Notes under the pieces: generated by a model
The model's database searches: none
What the model was told of the DNA's origin: nothing
What the model saw: the letters and a program-made list of their open reading frames with translations, nothing else
DNA from: Flavobacterium panici
GTDB taxonomy: Bacteria > Bacteroidota > Bacteroidia > Flavobacteriales > Flavobacteriaceae
Direction of reading: 5' to 3'
DNA length: 64,000 nucleotides
Assembly (NCBI RefSeq): GCF_903819335.1
Contig: NZ_CAIJDE010000060.1
Span: 46,402 to 110,401, forward strand
Shown: positions 43,275 to 52,021 of the stretch, piece after piece
How positions within the stretch are numbered: the stretch's first letter is position 1
Layout of the letters: each line of letters begins with the position of its first letter
Made by a program: the position numbers and the translations under genes

Positions 43275-44960
43275 CTATCGGCTGTATTTCTTTTTTCGGA
43301 GAAAGGTAAATACCAATCCGAAAACCAATAAAATAAGGATTGGAAGCCCGATAGTTATGAATTGCGTTGTCGTATAATTTTCGTAAACTTTTTCTTTATC
43401 CAATAAAGGCAGTTCAACATCTTTGCTTCTAATGTTAATAAGTCCTGTATCGTCAAGAAGATAATTGACACAATTCATCATAAAATCTTTATTATCATAA
43501 AGGTTTCCGGTTCTTTGGTCATAGCCCAATTCAACAGGCATCATGTTTTTATCCAATTGATTTCTCGCAATATCTCCATCGGCAACAACGATCATTTTGG
43601 TTGGTTTTCCTTTTGACTGAAAAGAACTTTCTTTAAAAGGCAAAACACGGTTTTCAAATGCCGAATGGAAACTTCCTTCCAGTAAAACAGAAAGATTTAT
43701 ATTTCCTTTATTAGCATAATCTGCCGGTGTAGTTTTCTCAGTTACAATATTCAGATTAATTTCTGACGGAGTTCCAATTGTTTTAGAATATTGAGACGAT
43801 TGTAATAAAACCGTTTTTTTAATTCCGTTTTTCAAAGTGTCGATTGGACTGGCAAAATCAAATTTAATTCCGCCTAGATTTTTCACAATTGGATGCTGGC
43901 TTGATGGCTGAACCAATGGCGCAAATTTCCAGATAAAATCCTGGTATTGAGTAGCACTTCCTTGTTCTCCGGTTGCCAGTTTTATTGGGCTTCCGTTTTC
44001 GTCTTTAACCAAATCAGGATTAATTCTGAATCCGTATTTAAAGAACATATCGTTTAAATTCAAATCTCTAGGATAAGCCAAAGTCGCACCAGCCTGATTG
44101 TATAAACTGTCCATATCTGCCGCAACCTGATCAACAAGCCATAAAGTTTTTCCGCCGTTCATGATAAACTGATCCAGAACTTGTTTTTCTTCGTCTGAGA
44201 ATTTTTCAGTTGGTTTTGAGATTATCGCTAAATCATATTTTTCTAAAGCATCTAAAGTCCCGTTTGGATCTTTGGCAACAGAATCTAAAGTAAAAGGACC
44301 GATATAATAACTTTCTTTAATTTGTCTCAATAATTTACCAATATGAATTTCAGACAATTCGCCATTTCCTTTTATAATGGCAACTTTCTTTTGTCTGTCT
44401 TTGGTAATTTTATTGATAGCATCGGCAATAGAATATTCTAAATGCTGAATCGATCCAATTACTTTTTGCGTAGTCGAAGCTCCCATAATGTTTTTCAACA
44501 AAGGAATATTAACTTCTTTATTATTGTAAACCGCAACTGCCCAAGGAAAAACCATTTCCTGAGATTGTTTTCCTTTATCGTCAACCGTTATGTTTATTGG
44601 CGTAAGTCCTTTTTGATAAAGAGATTTTACAACTTCCATATTGTCTTCTCCGTCTTCCATTGGGTTAACGAATTCGAAAACAATATTGCTGTTGTAAGCC
44701 TGAAATTCTTCCAGTAATTGTTTAGTTTCCAGTTGTAAGCGTCTAAAATCTGCAGGAAGTTCGCCCTGCATATAAATCTTAATCGACAGCGGATTTTTAA
44801 CCTGTTTTACAATTTGTAAAGAAGTTGGTGATAAAGTATATCTTTTGTCTTTCGTTAAATCAAAACGATGAAAGAATAAGCTTCCGAGAACATTTAAAAC
44901 AATTAAAATAAAAATTGTAATGCCTAATGTCTTTAAATTTAATTTATTAGATGCTTTCAT
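43275..44960 (-). CDS. gldG: Gliding motility-associated ABC transporter component GldG
   Basis: A 561-residue membrane protein with an N-terminal transmembrane helix (TLGITIFILIVLNVLGSLFF), a large periplasmic domain (YTLSPTSLQIVKQVKNPLSIKIYMQGELPADFRRL) and a C-terminal helix before FLRKKKYSR. GldA, GldF and GldG form an ABC transporter needed for flavobacterial gliding and related secretion. Its start overlaps the gldF stop by one base (TAATG), so translation is coupled. Confidence 0.95.
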   Translation of the reverse strand: MKASNKLNLKTLGITIFILIVLNVLGSLFFHRFDLTKDKRYTLSPTSLQIVKQVKNPLSIKIYMQGELPADFRRLQLETKQLLEEFQAYNSNIVFEFVNPMEDGEDNMEVVKSLYQKGLTPINITVDDKGKQSQEMVFPWAVAVYNNKEVNIPLLKNIMGASTTQKVIGSIQHLEYSIADAINKITKDRQKKVAIIKGNGELSEIHIGKLLRQIKESYYIGPFTLDSVAKDPNGTLDALEKYDLAIISKPTEKFSDEEKQVLDQFIMNGGKTLWLVDQVAADMDSLYNQAGATLAYPRDLNLNDMFFKYGFRINPDLVKDENGSPIKLATGEQGSATQYQDFIWKFAPLVQPSSQHPIVKNLGGIKFDFASPIDTLKNGIKKTVLLQSSQYSKTIGTPSEINLNIVTEKTTPADYANKGNINLSVLLEGSFHSAFENRVLPFKESSFQSKGKPTKMIVVADGDIARNQLDKNMMPVELGYDQRTGNLYDNKDFMMNCVNYLLDDTGLINIRSKDVELPLLDKEKVYENYTTTQFITIGLPILILLVFGLVFTFLRKKKYSR

Positions 44961-45685
44961 TACGCTTTAAAAGATTTTAATTGATAAACGGTAAAAGATA
45001 AAAACAAAACGCTGATGCTTAAAAAGTAAATTACATCGCGGGTATCAATAACTCCTCGGCTCATACTTTTAAAATGATCCTGCATTCCAAATGCCGAAAT
45101 AATGTTCGATTGTCCCGGAACTAATGAAGCTAAACCTTCAAATCCAAAATAAAATAAAAAGCATAAAAACACGGCAATAATAAACCCAACAATTTGATTT
45201 TCTGATAGAGTAGAAGTGAAGATGCCAATTGCTGAATAAGAAGCAATTAAAAATAATAATCCAAAATAAGAACCAATTGTGCTTCCCATATCAATGTTTC
45301 CTTCTGGTAATCCTAAACTCGAAATAACTTTTACATAAATGAAAGTTGGTATAATAGCCAAAATTATAAGGAGGAACGATCCAAGAAATTTTCCGTTTAC
45401 AATTTCCCAAATCGATAATGGTTTGGTTAAAAGCAATTCAAGAGTTCCTTGTTTTCTTTCGTCAGAGAAACTTCTCATGGTTACAGCCGGAATCAGGAAA
45501 ATTAAAATCCACGGCGTTAAAGTGAAAAACGGAGTTAAATCGGCATAACCGGTATTTAATATATTGTAATCTCCCTCAAATACCCATAAAAACAGTCCGT
45601 TGCTGATTAAGAAAATCGCAATGACCAAATAGCCAATAGGAGAGCCGAAAAAGGATTTTATTTCTCGTAAAATGATTGATTTCAT
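44960..45685 (-). CDS. gldF: Gliding motility ABC transporter permease GldF
   Basis: A 241-residue inner-membrane permease with six hydrophobic segments and the typical start SIILREIKSFFGSPIGYLVIAIFLISNGLF. The ERKQGTLELLLTKP motif is the ABC-2 permease coupling region. It works with GldG, encoded next, and with the GldA ATPase encoded elsewhere. Confidence 0.95.
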   Translation of the reverse strand: MKSIILREIKSFFGSPIGYLVIAIFLISNGLFLWVFEGDYNILNTGYADLTPFFTLTPWILIFLIPAVTMRSFSDERKQGTLELLLTKPLSIWEIVNGKFLGSFLLIILAIIPTFIYVKVISSLGLPEGNIDMGSTIGSYFGLLFLIASYSAIGIFTSTLSENQIVGFIIAVFLCFLFYFGFEGLASLVPGQSNIISAFGMQDHFKSMSRGVIDTRDVIYFLSISVLFLSFTVYQLKSFKA

Positions 45686-45760
45686 TTGTGTTTTTTGTTT
45701 TTATTGTTTCAGGTTTTATGTTTCAAGTTGTCCGCTTAACGTGAAACTTGAAACATGAAA

Positions 45761-46057
45761 CTAATTTAAGCTAACCAATTTATCCACACTCCACGCTTCT
45801 GGTTTTGCATTGAATAGTTTTTTTGTAAAATCCCAAACTGTATTAAATAATTCAGATTGTCTGTAGTTTTCTAAATCTTGTTCGGTTTCCCAATAACTAT
45901 AGGTAAAGAAAATACATTTATCATTTTTATCCTGATACAATTCTAAAAAACGATTTCCGTCTGCATTTCGTATTTTATCTTTTACCGATTCAAAATTCTC
46001 CAGAAAATCAGGAATTTTTTCTTCGTGAAAACTCATTTTTACTATTCTTACGAACAT
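45761..46057 (-). CDS. ABM-fold (antibiotic biosynthesis monooxygenase-like) protein
   Basis: A 98-residue ferredoxin-like protein (VRIVKMSFHEEKIPDFLENF, YSYWETEQDLENYRQSELF) of the ABM/Dabb type. Such proteins are quinol-type monooxygenases or heme-related enzymes; the substrate is unknown. The gap to gldF (45686-45760) holds a GTTTCAGG/CTTGAAAC-type inverted repeat shared with the element at 41640-41890. Confidence 0.82.
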   Translation of the reverse strand: MFVRIVKMSFHEEKIPDFLENFESVKDKIRNADGNRFLELYQDKNDKCIFFTYSYWETEQDLENYRQSELFNTVWDFTKKLFNAKPEAWSVDKLVSLN

Positions 46058-46197
46058 GTATTCAATTTTAGATTTTAGATTGTTGATTTTAGATTTGTTC
46101 GAAACCTAAAAGTCTTACGGGTGCGCAAAAATACCAAAATTGATTGTTGTTTTTAAGAAAAAATAAAATATTCTAAAGACATAGTTTTTCCACAATA

Positions 46198-46390
46198 TTG
46201 TCATTGCGAGGAACGAAGCAACCGCACTAATAAAAGATCACTAATTGATTAAGTAAATGAGATTGCTTCGTTCCTCTCAAAGACCAATCTTTACGGAGTT
46301 ACTTACGAAGATTCCTCCTTCGTCGGAATGACAAGAAGACGAAATATAATCAGTGTAAATCCGTTCAATCCGTAAAATCTGCGGGCTAAA
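46198..46390. repeat. Intergenic palindromic repeat block
   Basis: GAGGAACGAAGCAA (46208-46221) is inverted at 46263-46276. Following it, AATCTTTACGGAGTTACTT and CCTTCGTCGGAATGAC echo the palindrome near 12050-12146 in inverted order. At 46345-46390 a GTGTAAATCCGTTCAATCCG segment recalls the end of the 114-bp repeats near 32500. The block appears to be a mosaic of several repeat families. Confidence 0.75.
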
Positions 46391-46400
46391 AACATTTTTA

Positions 46401-46775
46401 TTATTCAATAACCTTATCTAATCTCAAAATTATTGTATCATTCGCTTTAATAAGATAAATAGAGTCGTTGTTCTTTTCTTTGAAAATCTCAAAAGGCGCT
46501 TCAATATCCGATAAACGAGGTATATTCGTTGCACCTTGCGGTCTCCAAATTGCATCATCTTCAATATGAATACCTTTGATGTTTTCTGGAAGTAAAAGTG
46601 AACTATTTAAATAATATTTATCATTCAATATATAGATTCCTCTTTCATTATATGCTCTATTAACTTTAAGAGTTAATTTGGATGATTGATCTATTTCAAT
46701 TAAATCAGTTTGATAATTGTTACATGCTATTTGCGAAACAATCAGCATTACGAAGAATATTTTATTAAATTTCAA
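46401..46775 (-). CDS. Hypothetical small lipoprotein
   Basis: A 124-residue protein with a lipobox ending IAC (Cys18). The mature part is a short acidic beta-rich chain (KLTLKVNRAYNERGIYILND, then SIYLIKANDTIILRLDKV) with no recognised domain. It lies 34 bases downstream of the SAM-hydroxide adenosyltransferase gene and may be co-transcribed with it. Confidence 0.6.
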   Translation of the reverse strand: MKFNKIFFVMLIVSQIACNNYQTDLIEIDQSSKLTLKVNRAYNERGIYILNDKYYLNSSLLLPENIKGIHIEDDAIWRPQGATNIPRLSDIEAPFEIFKEKNNDSIYLIKANDTIILRLDKVIE

Positions 46776-46809
46776 AACATCTTTTTTAGTTTACTTGACA
46801 TATAAATAA

Positions 46810-47640
46810 TTACGAAAACTTAATGGTAATCACATCACGATAATTCAGTCCCAACAAACTATTTGCAGAACCCACTTTAGAAGGATTACTTCTAAAAATA
46901 GCAATTTCAAGAAAACCGGCTTCATTAAAAATGGCCAGTTTCTCACCTTCATAAGTTTTAATTGGATATTTGTCTGAAGTTGCAATAGCCGAATAATTTG
47001 GCAGAATCGTTTTGATACTTTTTGGCTTCATCACAATTTCATACGGACGACCTTTAGCTACCTCTAAAAATTGTTGTTTTGAAATATTAGTAACAACGTT
47101 TCCAAAATGATCAATATAAATGACGTAACCTTTTAATGAATTTCCATCGGCTGCAACTACGGCTTGTAATTCGGTTACTTCTTTAACAGCAGGGATTTCT
47201 TTGCCAATAACATTTAGTAAACCGCCTTTTGCAATATGGCAGGCCACTTGAATAAAAATATCCAAATCGCTGAATTCAATAGGAAAACGATCATGAATAT
47301 TGATTTCGACAATTTTTTGCGGTACAATCTTCTGCGTAAGCATGCTTAAAATTCCGTTATCGGCACAAATAAAGAAATGATCGTTCCATTGCATAGCAAT
47401 ATGCTGGTTCTCTTTATTGCGTTCAATATCGACCCCTATTAAGTGTACAGTCCCTTTTGGAAAACTCAAATAGGAGGCTCCAACAATGTAACTTGCTTCG
47501 GCAGTGTTAAATGGATCAATGTCATGCGAAATATCAATAATTTTTGCCTCTGGAAGTTCAGAAATGATTTTACCCTTCAGCGAACCCACAAAGTGATCTT
47601 TTAAGCCGTAATCAGTAGTGAGGGTAATTATTGACATCAT
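46810..47640 (-). CDS. S-adenosyl-L-methionine hydroxide adenosyltransferase (DUF62)
   Basis: A 276-residue enzyme that hydrolyses SAM to adenosine and methionine, or a related nucleophilic transfer. N-terminal motifs are ITLTTDYGLKDHFVGSLKG and IDISHDIDPF. The C-terminal SAM_HAT beta-barrel has YIDHFGNVVTNI. It is divergent from the PhoH gene, with about 180 bases between the starts. A fluorinase-like or chlorinase-like role is unlikely from context. Confidence 0.9.
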   Translation of the reverse strand: MMSIITLTTDYGLKDHFVGSLKGKIISELPEAKIIDISHDIDPFNTAEASYIVGASYLSFPKGTVHLIGVDIERNKENQHIAMQWNDHFFICADNGILSMLTQKIVPQKIVEINIHDRFPIEFSDLDIFIQVACHIAKGGLLNVIGKEIPAVKEVTELQAVVAADGNSLKGYVIYIDHFGNVVTNISKQQFLEVAKGRPYEIVMKPKSIKTILPNYSAIATSDKYPIKTYEGEKLAIFNEAGFLEIAIFRSNPSKVGSANSLLGLNYRDVITIKFS

Positions 47641-47681
47641 TTTGTTTATAACTATTGATAGTATTTAAATCTAATTTTCAT

Positions 47682-47689
47682 TAAATTTG
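47682..47689 (+). promoter_or_regulatory. -7 element for the phoH-like gene
   Basis: TAAATTTG matches TAnnTTTG, with TTG at 47655-47657, 24 bases upstream, which is rather long. It lies 130 bases before the TTG start codon, implying a long leader. Confidence 0.4.
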
Positions 47690-47819
47690 AGAAATGCAAA
47701 TCTAATAATACTAAATGCAAATTGAAAGTAGAAAAAACAAATTGCACTTAAAGATATGAACATACCCGACAACAATAGATTTTCAAAACAAATTTATTTT
47801 TAATTTAAATTTATCTCAT

Positions 47820-48770
47820 TTGAACGAAAGAATTATCGAGCTTATAGACATCGCTCCAAAAGACTTTTGGGGCGCGCAGGATTCTCATCTTGAAATAATT
47901 AAAAAGTACTACCCAAAGCTTAAAATCGTAGCGCGAGGGACAACTTTGAAAGCCTTTGGCGAAAAAGATGTTTTAGATGAATTCGAAAAGAGATTTCAGA
48001 GGCTTATGCTTCATTTTACCAGATACAACAACATTGATGATAATGTAATTGAACGTGTAATAATGAGTGATGGTCAGGATGAAAAAAAAGCATACGATCA
48101 TGACAAAATATTAGTTCACGGAGTTGGCGGTAAGATTATTAAAGCCATGACACCTAACCAGCAGTTACTGGTAGATACCATCAGAAAAAATGATATGGTA
48201 TTTGCAATTGGTCCTGCCGGAACCGGAAAAACTTACACGGGTGTTGCAATGGCTGTTAAAGCACTTAAAGACAAAGAAGTAAAAAGGATCATATTAACGC
48301 GTCCGGCGGTAGAAGCAGGAGAAAATCTTGGTTTTTTACCAGGTGATATGAAAGAAAAACTAGATCCTTACATGCAGCCTCTTTATGATGCTTTGAGAGA
48401 TATGTTACCAAACGAAAAACTCGAAGATTACATTTTAAAAGGAATTATTCAGATTGCGCCTTTGGCATTTATGCGCGGGCGAACACTTGATAACGCCTTT
48501 GTAATTTTGGATGAAGCGCAGAATACAACGCACTCACAAATGAAGATGTTTTTGACCCGTATGGGAAAAAACGCCAAGTTTATGATTACGGGAGATCCTG
48601 GTCAGGTCGATTTACCACGCAGAACTATTTCGGGTCTTAAAGAAGCTATTTTAGTTCTTAAAGATATAGACGGCATCGGAATTATTTATCTTGATGATAA
48701 AGATATCGTACGCCACAGATTAGTGAAAAAGGTAATCGACGCTTATAAGCAAATAGAAAACCACGACTAA
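47820..48770 (+). CDS. PhoH-family ATPase
   Basis: A 316-residue cytoplasmic ATPase. Residues 1-110 resemble a KH-like RNA-binding region. The PhoH domain follows with Walker A GPAGTGKTYTG, then LTRPAVEAGENLGFLPGD and the Walker B FVILDEAQNTT. It is related to YbeZ, which works with YbeY in 16S rRNA maturation. It uses a TTG start codon: no ATG precedes NERIIELIDIAPKDFWG in frame. Confidence 0.92.
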   Translation: MNERIIELIDIAPKDFWGAQDSHLEIIKKYYPKLKIVARGTTLKAFGEKDVLDEFEKRFQRLMLHFTRYNNIDDNVIERVIMSDGQDEKKAYDHDKILVHGVGGKIIKAMTPNQQLLVDTIRKNDMVFAIGPAGTGKTYTGVAMAVKALKDKEVKRIILTRPAVEAGENLGFLPGDMKEKLDPYMQPLYDALRDMLPNEKLEDYILKGIIQIAPLAFMRGRTLDNAFVILDEAQNTTHSQMKMFLTRMGKNAKFMITGDPGQVDLPRRTISGLKEAILVLKDIDGIGIIYLDDKDIVRHRLVKKVIDAYKQIENHD

Positions 48771-48827
48771 GTTTTATTTTTAGTGAAATGTTAAATGTAA
48801 ATCGTAAAATGTGTTTTAACATTTATT

Positions 48828-48880
48828 AATATTCGTTTTATTCATTTTTTTTAGAAATGAGTAAAACGAATATTTTTTTT
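48828..48880 (+). terminator. Terminator of the phoH-like gene
   Basis: AATATTCGTTTTA (48828-48840) pairs with TAAAACGAATATT (48862-48874), with an inner TTCATTT/AAATGAG extension and a T tract after. It forms a long, strong stem. Confidence 0.85.
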
Positions 48881-48900
48881 GAATTTTTAAAGAACTATAA

Positions 48901-49386
48901 ATGACAAATAGAATATTTGGGTTAGTATTATTTGCAGTTTTTATTTCATGCAAAAAACATGAAAACCTGCCAAATAAATTCCTCGGAACTTGGCATGATA
49001 CAGAATATATTATTCCGGGAAAATCAAGTATAAAAATAAATAATGATAGTACATTTTATTACAGAAGTCATGGTTGTGAAGGTGGTTCTGTTTCAAAAGG
49101 AAATTGGAAAATTGTTGGTGATTCAATTGAATTAAATAGCATAAGTAGTGATACTTGTTATAAAATGTTTCCCTTTATATTTTGTTTTCCGTTAGAAAAA
49201 AACAGCAAAATAGATCTACTGACAATCCCTAATTGTAATCCTGATAACAATACATTTTTTGCAATATTTTCAAAAGAAATATTTTATATTAAAAATGATT
49301 CCTTAGTTTATAAATTAAAGCAAAGTTCGAATTGTCCCGATACTTTGAAAATTGTTTTTGCTAAAACTCAAAAGATTAGAAAATGA
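48901..49386 (+). CDS. Hypothetical lipoprotein
   Basis: A 161-residue protein with lipobox FISC (Cys17). The mature part starts PNKFLGTWHDTEYIIPG and continues with strands such as GNWKIVGDSIELNSI, reminiscent of a lipocalin-like META/DUF barrel. Several extra cysteines (SHGCEGG, DTCYK, FCFP, NCNPD, NCPD) could form disulfides in the periplasm. Its last four bases (ATGA) overlap the next gene. Confidence 0.65.
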   Translation: MTNRIFGLVLFAVFISCKKHENLPNKFLGTWHDTEYIIPGKSSIKINNDSTFYYRSHGCEGGSVSKGNWKIVGDSIELNSISSDTCYKMFPFIFCFPLEKNSKIDLLTIPNCNPDNNTFFAIFSKEIFYIKNDSLVYKLKQSSNCPDTLKIVFAKTQKIRK

Positions 49387-49745
49387 AGCAACTAGATGAT
49401 TTCTACTTAAACCAAGAAGAACCCATAAAAGGAACATTTCTGGCATTAAAAGATATTATCTTAAAACAAGACAAAGACATTACACATGTTTTAAAATACG
49501 GAATGCCGTTTTTCTGTTATAAAGGAAAAATGTTCTGCTATTTATGGATTCATAAAAAACTGAAACAACCTTATATTGGAATTGTGGAAGGAAAACATTT
49601 TGAAGATTTTTTTTTGATTCAGGAAAAACGTTCGAGAATGAAAATTATGATGTTTAATTCTGAGGAAGATTTACCATTAGAAAAGATTGAATTTGTTATT
49701 CAGAAAGCAATAAACTTGTATAAATCTGGAATTATTAAAGTTTAA
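49383..49745 (+). CDS. DUF1801-family protein
   Basis: A 120-residue cytoplasmic protein of the YdhG/DUF1801 type: LNQEEPIKGTFLALKDIILKQD at the start, then THVLKYGMPFFCYKGKMFCYLW. The function of the family is unknown. The ATGA overlap with the lipoprotein gene indicates coupled translation. Confidence 0.8.
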   Translation: MKQLDDFYLNQEEPIKGTFLALKDIILKQDKDITHVLKYGMPFFCYKGKMFCYLWIHKKLKQPYIGIVEGKHFEDFFLIQEKRSRMKIMMFNSEEDLPLEKIEFVIQKAINLYKSGIIKV

Positions 49746-49826
49746 TTGTTTAAAATGCAGTATTTAACGGAATAGTTAAATAAATAATAAACTTGCCCCA
49801 TTTTTGGCTTTCAAGGCTCGTAATCT

Positions 49827-49857
49827 TTGCTCAGCTGAGCGTAAAGCCGTAAATTTG
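49827..49857 (+). promoter_or_regulatory. Promoter of the HAD gene with a palindromic spacer
   Basis: TTG (49827-49829) and TAAATTTG (49850-49857) are 20 bases apart. Between them GCTCAGCTGAGC (49829-49840) is a perfect 12-bp palindrome, so a repressor site in the spacer is possible. Confidence 0.6.
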
Positions 49858-49882
49858 CACATCATAAATATTTGATATTGAT

Positions 49883-50707
49883 ATGACAAAACTTAAAAAT
49901 ATAAAAGTCGTAGTAAGTGATCTTGACGGAACTTTACTCAACACTCAACACAAAATTTCAGATTATACTAAATCCATTTTTCAGGAACTTCACAATCAAG
50001 GATATCTTTTAGTTGTTGCAACAGGCCGTCATCATCTTGATGCAATGGCTATTGTTGAAACACTTGAAGTTCCCGTTTATTTAGTGAGTTCAAACGGAGC
50101 GAGAATTCATTCACCAAATAAAGAAGAGCTTTTTGCATTTAATTTAAATAGTGATGTTGTAAAAGCAGCTTTAAATGTAGAAATCGATCCTGAAATTACA
50201 GTAGTTTTATTTAAAGAAAATGTTTGGCAGACCAACAGAATAAGCGAAAAACTAAATGCTTATCAGTCAGAATTAAATTATCGTCCGGAATTAGTAGATT
50301 ATAAAACGCTGGAAGATTTTGGCGCCATTAAAATATTCTTTTCATGCGATAACCATGAAAAATTAGTAAAACTAAAAGATGACGTTTTAGCCAATTCTTC
50401 AGAACATTTACACCATGCTTTCAGCTTACCAACTTGTTTAGAATTTATGGACAAGTCAATAGATAAAGCCGTTGCAATTGAACAAGTTTTGGAAAAAGAA
50501 GGTTTCACTTTAGCCGAAGCAGTTTCATTTGGAGACGGTTTTAATGATGTTCAAATGTTATCAGCGTCTGGAAAAGGGTTAATTATGGGCAATGCACCCG
50601 CATTATTAAAAGAAACTTTACCTGATTTAGAAGTTATTAAAACAAATGCCGAAGATGGCGTAGCAAAATATATCGCTTCAAAAATACTGGATAAAGAACT
50701 AGTCTAG
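49883..50707 (+). CDS. Cof-type HAD-superfamily phosphatase
   Basis: A 274-residue hydrolase with the DxD motif VVSDLDGTLLNTQ (nucleophile Asp13, Asp15). The C2 cap lies in the middle, and the C-terminal SFGDGFNDVQML motif coordinates Mg2+. Enzymes of this class dephosphorylate sugar phosphates, FMN or similar metabolites; the substrate is unknown. Confidence 0.9.
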   Translation: MTKLKNIKVVVSDLDGTLLNTQHKISDYTKSIFQELHNQGYLLVVATGRHHLDAMAIVETLEVPVYLVSSNGARIHSPNKEELFAFNLNSDVVKAALNVEIDPEITVVLFKENVWQTNRISEKLNAYQSELNYRPELVDYKTLEDFGAIKIFFSCDNHEKLVKLKDDVLANSSEHLHHAFSLPTCLEFMDKSIDKAVAIEQVLEKEGFTLAEAVSFGDGFNDVQMLSASGKGLIMGNAPALLKETLPDLEVIKTNAEDGVAKYIASKILDKELV

Positions 50708-50711
50708 AGTT

Positions 50712-50940
50712 TTTTGCCACGACCCGAGCGATAGCGAACAGGCGAAGCAATTACACAAATTTCCACGAATTTTTTAATTAGCAAATCAACTCGACTACTT
50801 CAACAAATAATTTATGAAAATTCGTGCAATTCGTGGCAAACCAAACCTAAATTATCACAAATTTTTAGCTAGAGAATCATCTCAATTACTTCAACAAACA
50901 ATTCGTGGAAATTCGTGTAATTTGTGGCAAACCAAACCCA
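50712..50940. repeat. Imperfect tandem repeat with GTGGCAA arms
   Basis: A 64-base segment at 50786-50849 (from TCAACTCGACTACTTCAAC to the GGCAAACCAAACC end) is repeated with changes at 50877-50940. TTGCCACGA near 50714 and the inverted ATTCGTGGCAA at 50829-50839 add an inverted component. It fills most of the gap before purC; no gene is visible. Confidence 0.75.
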
Positions 50941-50998
50941 ATTAATAACATTTCTTATTTATCTTTTTCTTTGATGATGTAACTCTCTGAAATAATTT

Positions 50999-51006
50999 TA
51001 AATTTG
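50999..51006 (+). promoter_or_regulatory. -7 element of purC
   Basis: TAAATTTG matches TAnnTTTG, 29 bases before the ATG. The nearest TTG (50971-50973) is 25 bases away, which is long for a -33 box. Confidence 0.45.
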
Positions 51007-51035
51007 CATTCATAAAAAACAACACAACTAAGATA

Positions 51036-51989
51036 ATGAGCAATACAATTACAACCACAAATTTTAATTTCCCGAATCAGAAATCAGTTTACCGCGGAAA
51101 AGTTAGAGAAGTTTATAACATCAATGACGATCTTTTAGTAATGGTAGCAACTGACAGACTTTCGGCTTTTGATGTGGTTTTACCAAAAGGAATTCCGTAC
51201 AAAGGACAAATTTTGAACCAGATTGCGACAAAATTCATGGAATTAACACAGGATATTGTTCCGAATTGGTTAATTGCAACTCCAGATCCAAACGTTGCTG
51301 TTGGACATTTATGTGAGCCTTTTAAAGTAGAAATGGTTATTCGCGGTTACCTTTCCGGACATGCAGCACGTGAATATGCAGCAGGAAGAAAACAAATCTG
51401 CGGTGTAGCTATGGCAGAAGGTTTAAAAGAAAATGATAAATTCCCGGAACCAATTATTACGCCAACTACAAAAGCGGATAATGGTTCGCATGATGAAGAT
51501 ATTTCTCGTGAAGATATTCTATCAAAAGGAATTGTTTCAGAAGAAGATTATTTAGTTTTAGAAAAATACACTCGCGCTTTATTTCAAAGAGGAACTGAAA
51601 TTGCTGCTTCTCGCGGATTAATTTTAGTGGATACCAAATATGAATTCGGAAAAACAAAAGACGGAGTAATTGTTTTAATTGATGAAATTCATACTCCGGA
51701 TTCGTCACGTTATTTTTATGCAGAAGGATATGCAGAAAGACAAGAAAAAGGAGAGGAGCAAAAACAATTATCTAAAGAATTTGTTCGCCGCTGGTTAATC
51801 GAAAACGGTTTTCAAGGACAAGAAGGACAGCAGATTCCAGATATGACAGATGCTTATATTGAATCTGTTTCTGAAAGATATATTGAATTGTACGAGAATA
51901 TTTTAGGAGAAAAATTCGTGAAAGCAGATATTGATAATATTGACCAACGTATTGATAAAAACGTATTACAATACTTAAGTTCGAAATAG
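51036..51989 (+). CDS. purC: Phosphoribosylaminoimidazole-succinocarboxamide synthase
   Basis: A 317-residue enzyme of purine synthesis that joins CAIR and aspartate using ATP. Motifs include YRGKVREVYNINDDLLVMVATDRLSAFDVVLPKGIP, VIRGYLSGHA, TPTTKADNGSHDEDIS and LVDTKYEFG. It is the longer form of the enzyme (about 310 residues) rather than the 240-residue short form. Length and motifs are intact. Confidence 0.96.
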   Translation: MSNTITTTNFNFPNQKSVYRGKVREVYNINDDLLVMVATDRLSAFDVVLPKGIPYKGQILNQIATKFMELTQDIVPNWLIATPDPNVAVGHLCEPFKVEMVIRGYLSGHAAREYAAGRKQICGVAMAEGLKENDKFPEPIITPTTKADNGSHDEDISREDILSKGIVSEEDYLVLEKYTRALFQRGTEIAASRGLILVDTKYEFGKTKDGVIVLIDEIHTPDSSRYFYAEGYAERQEKGEEQKQLSKEFVRRWLIENGFQGQEGQQIPDMTDAYIESVSERYIELYENILGEKFVKADIDNIDQRIDKNVLQYLSSK

Positions 51990-52021
51990 TAATTTTCGGG
52001 TTTAAACTAACTATTTAAACC

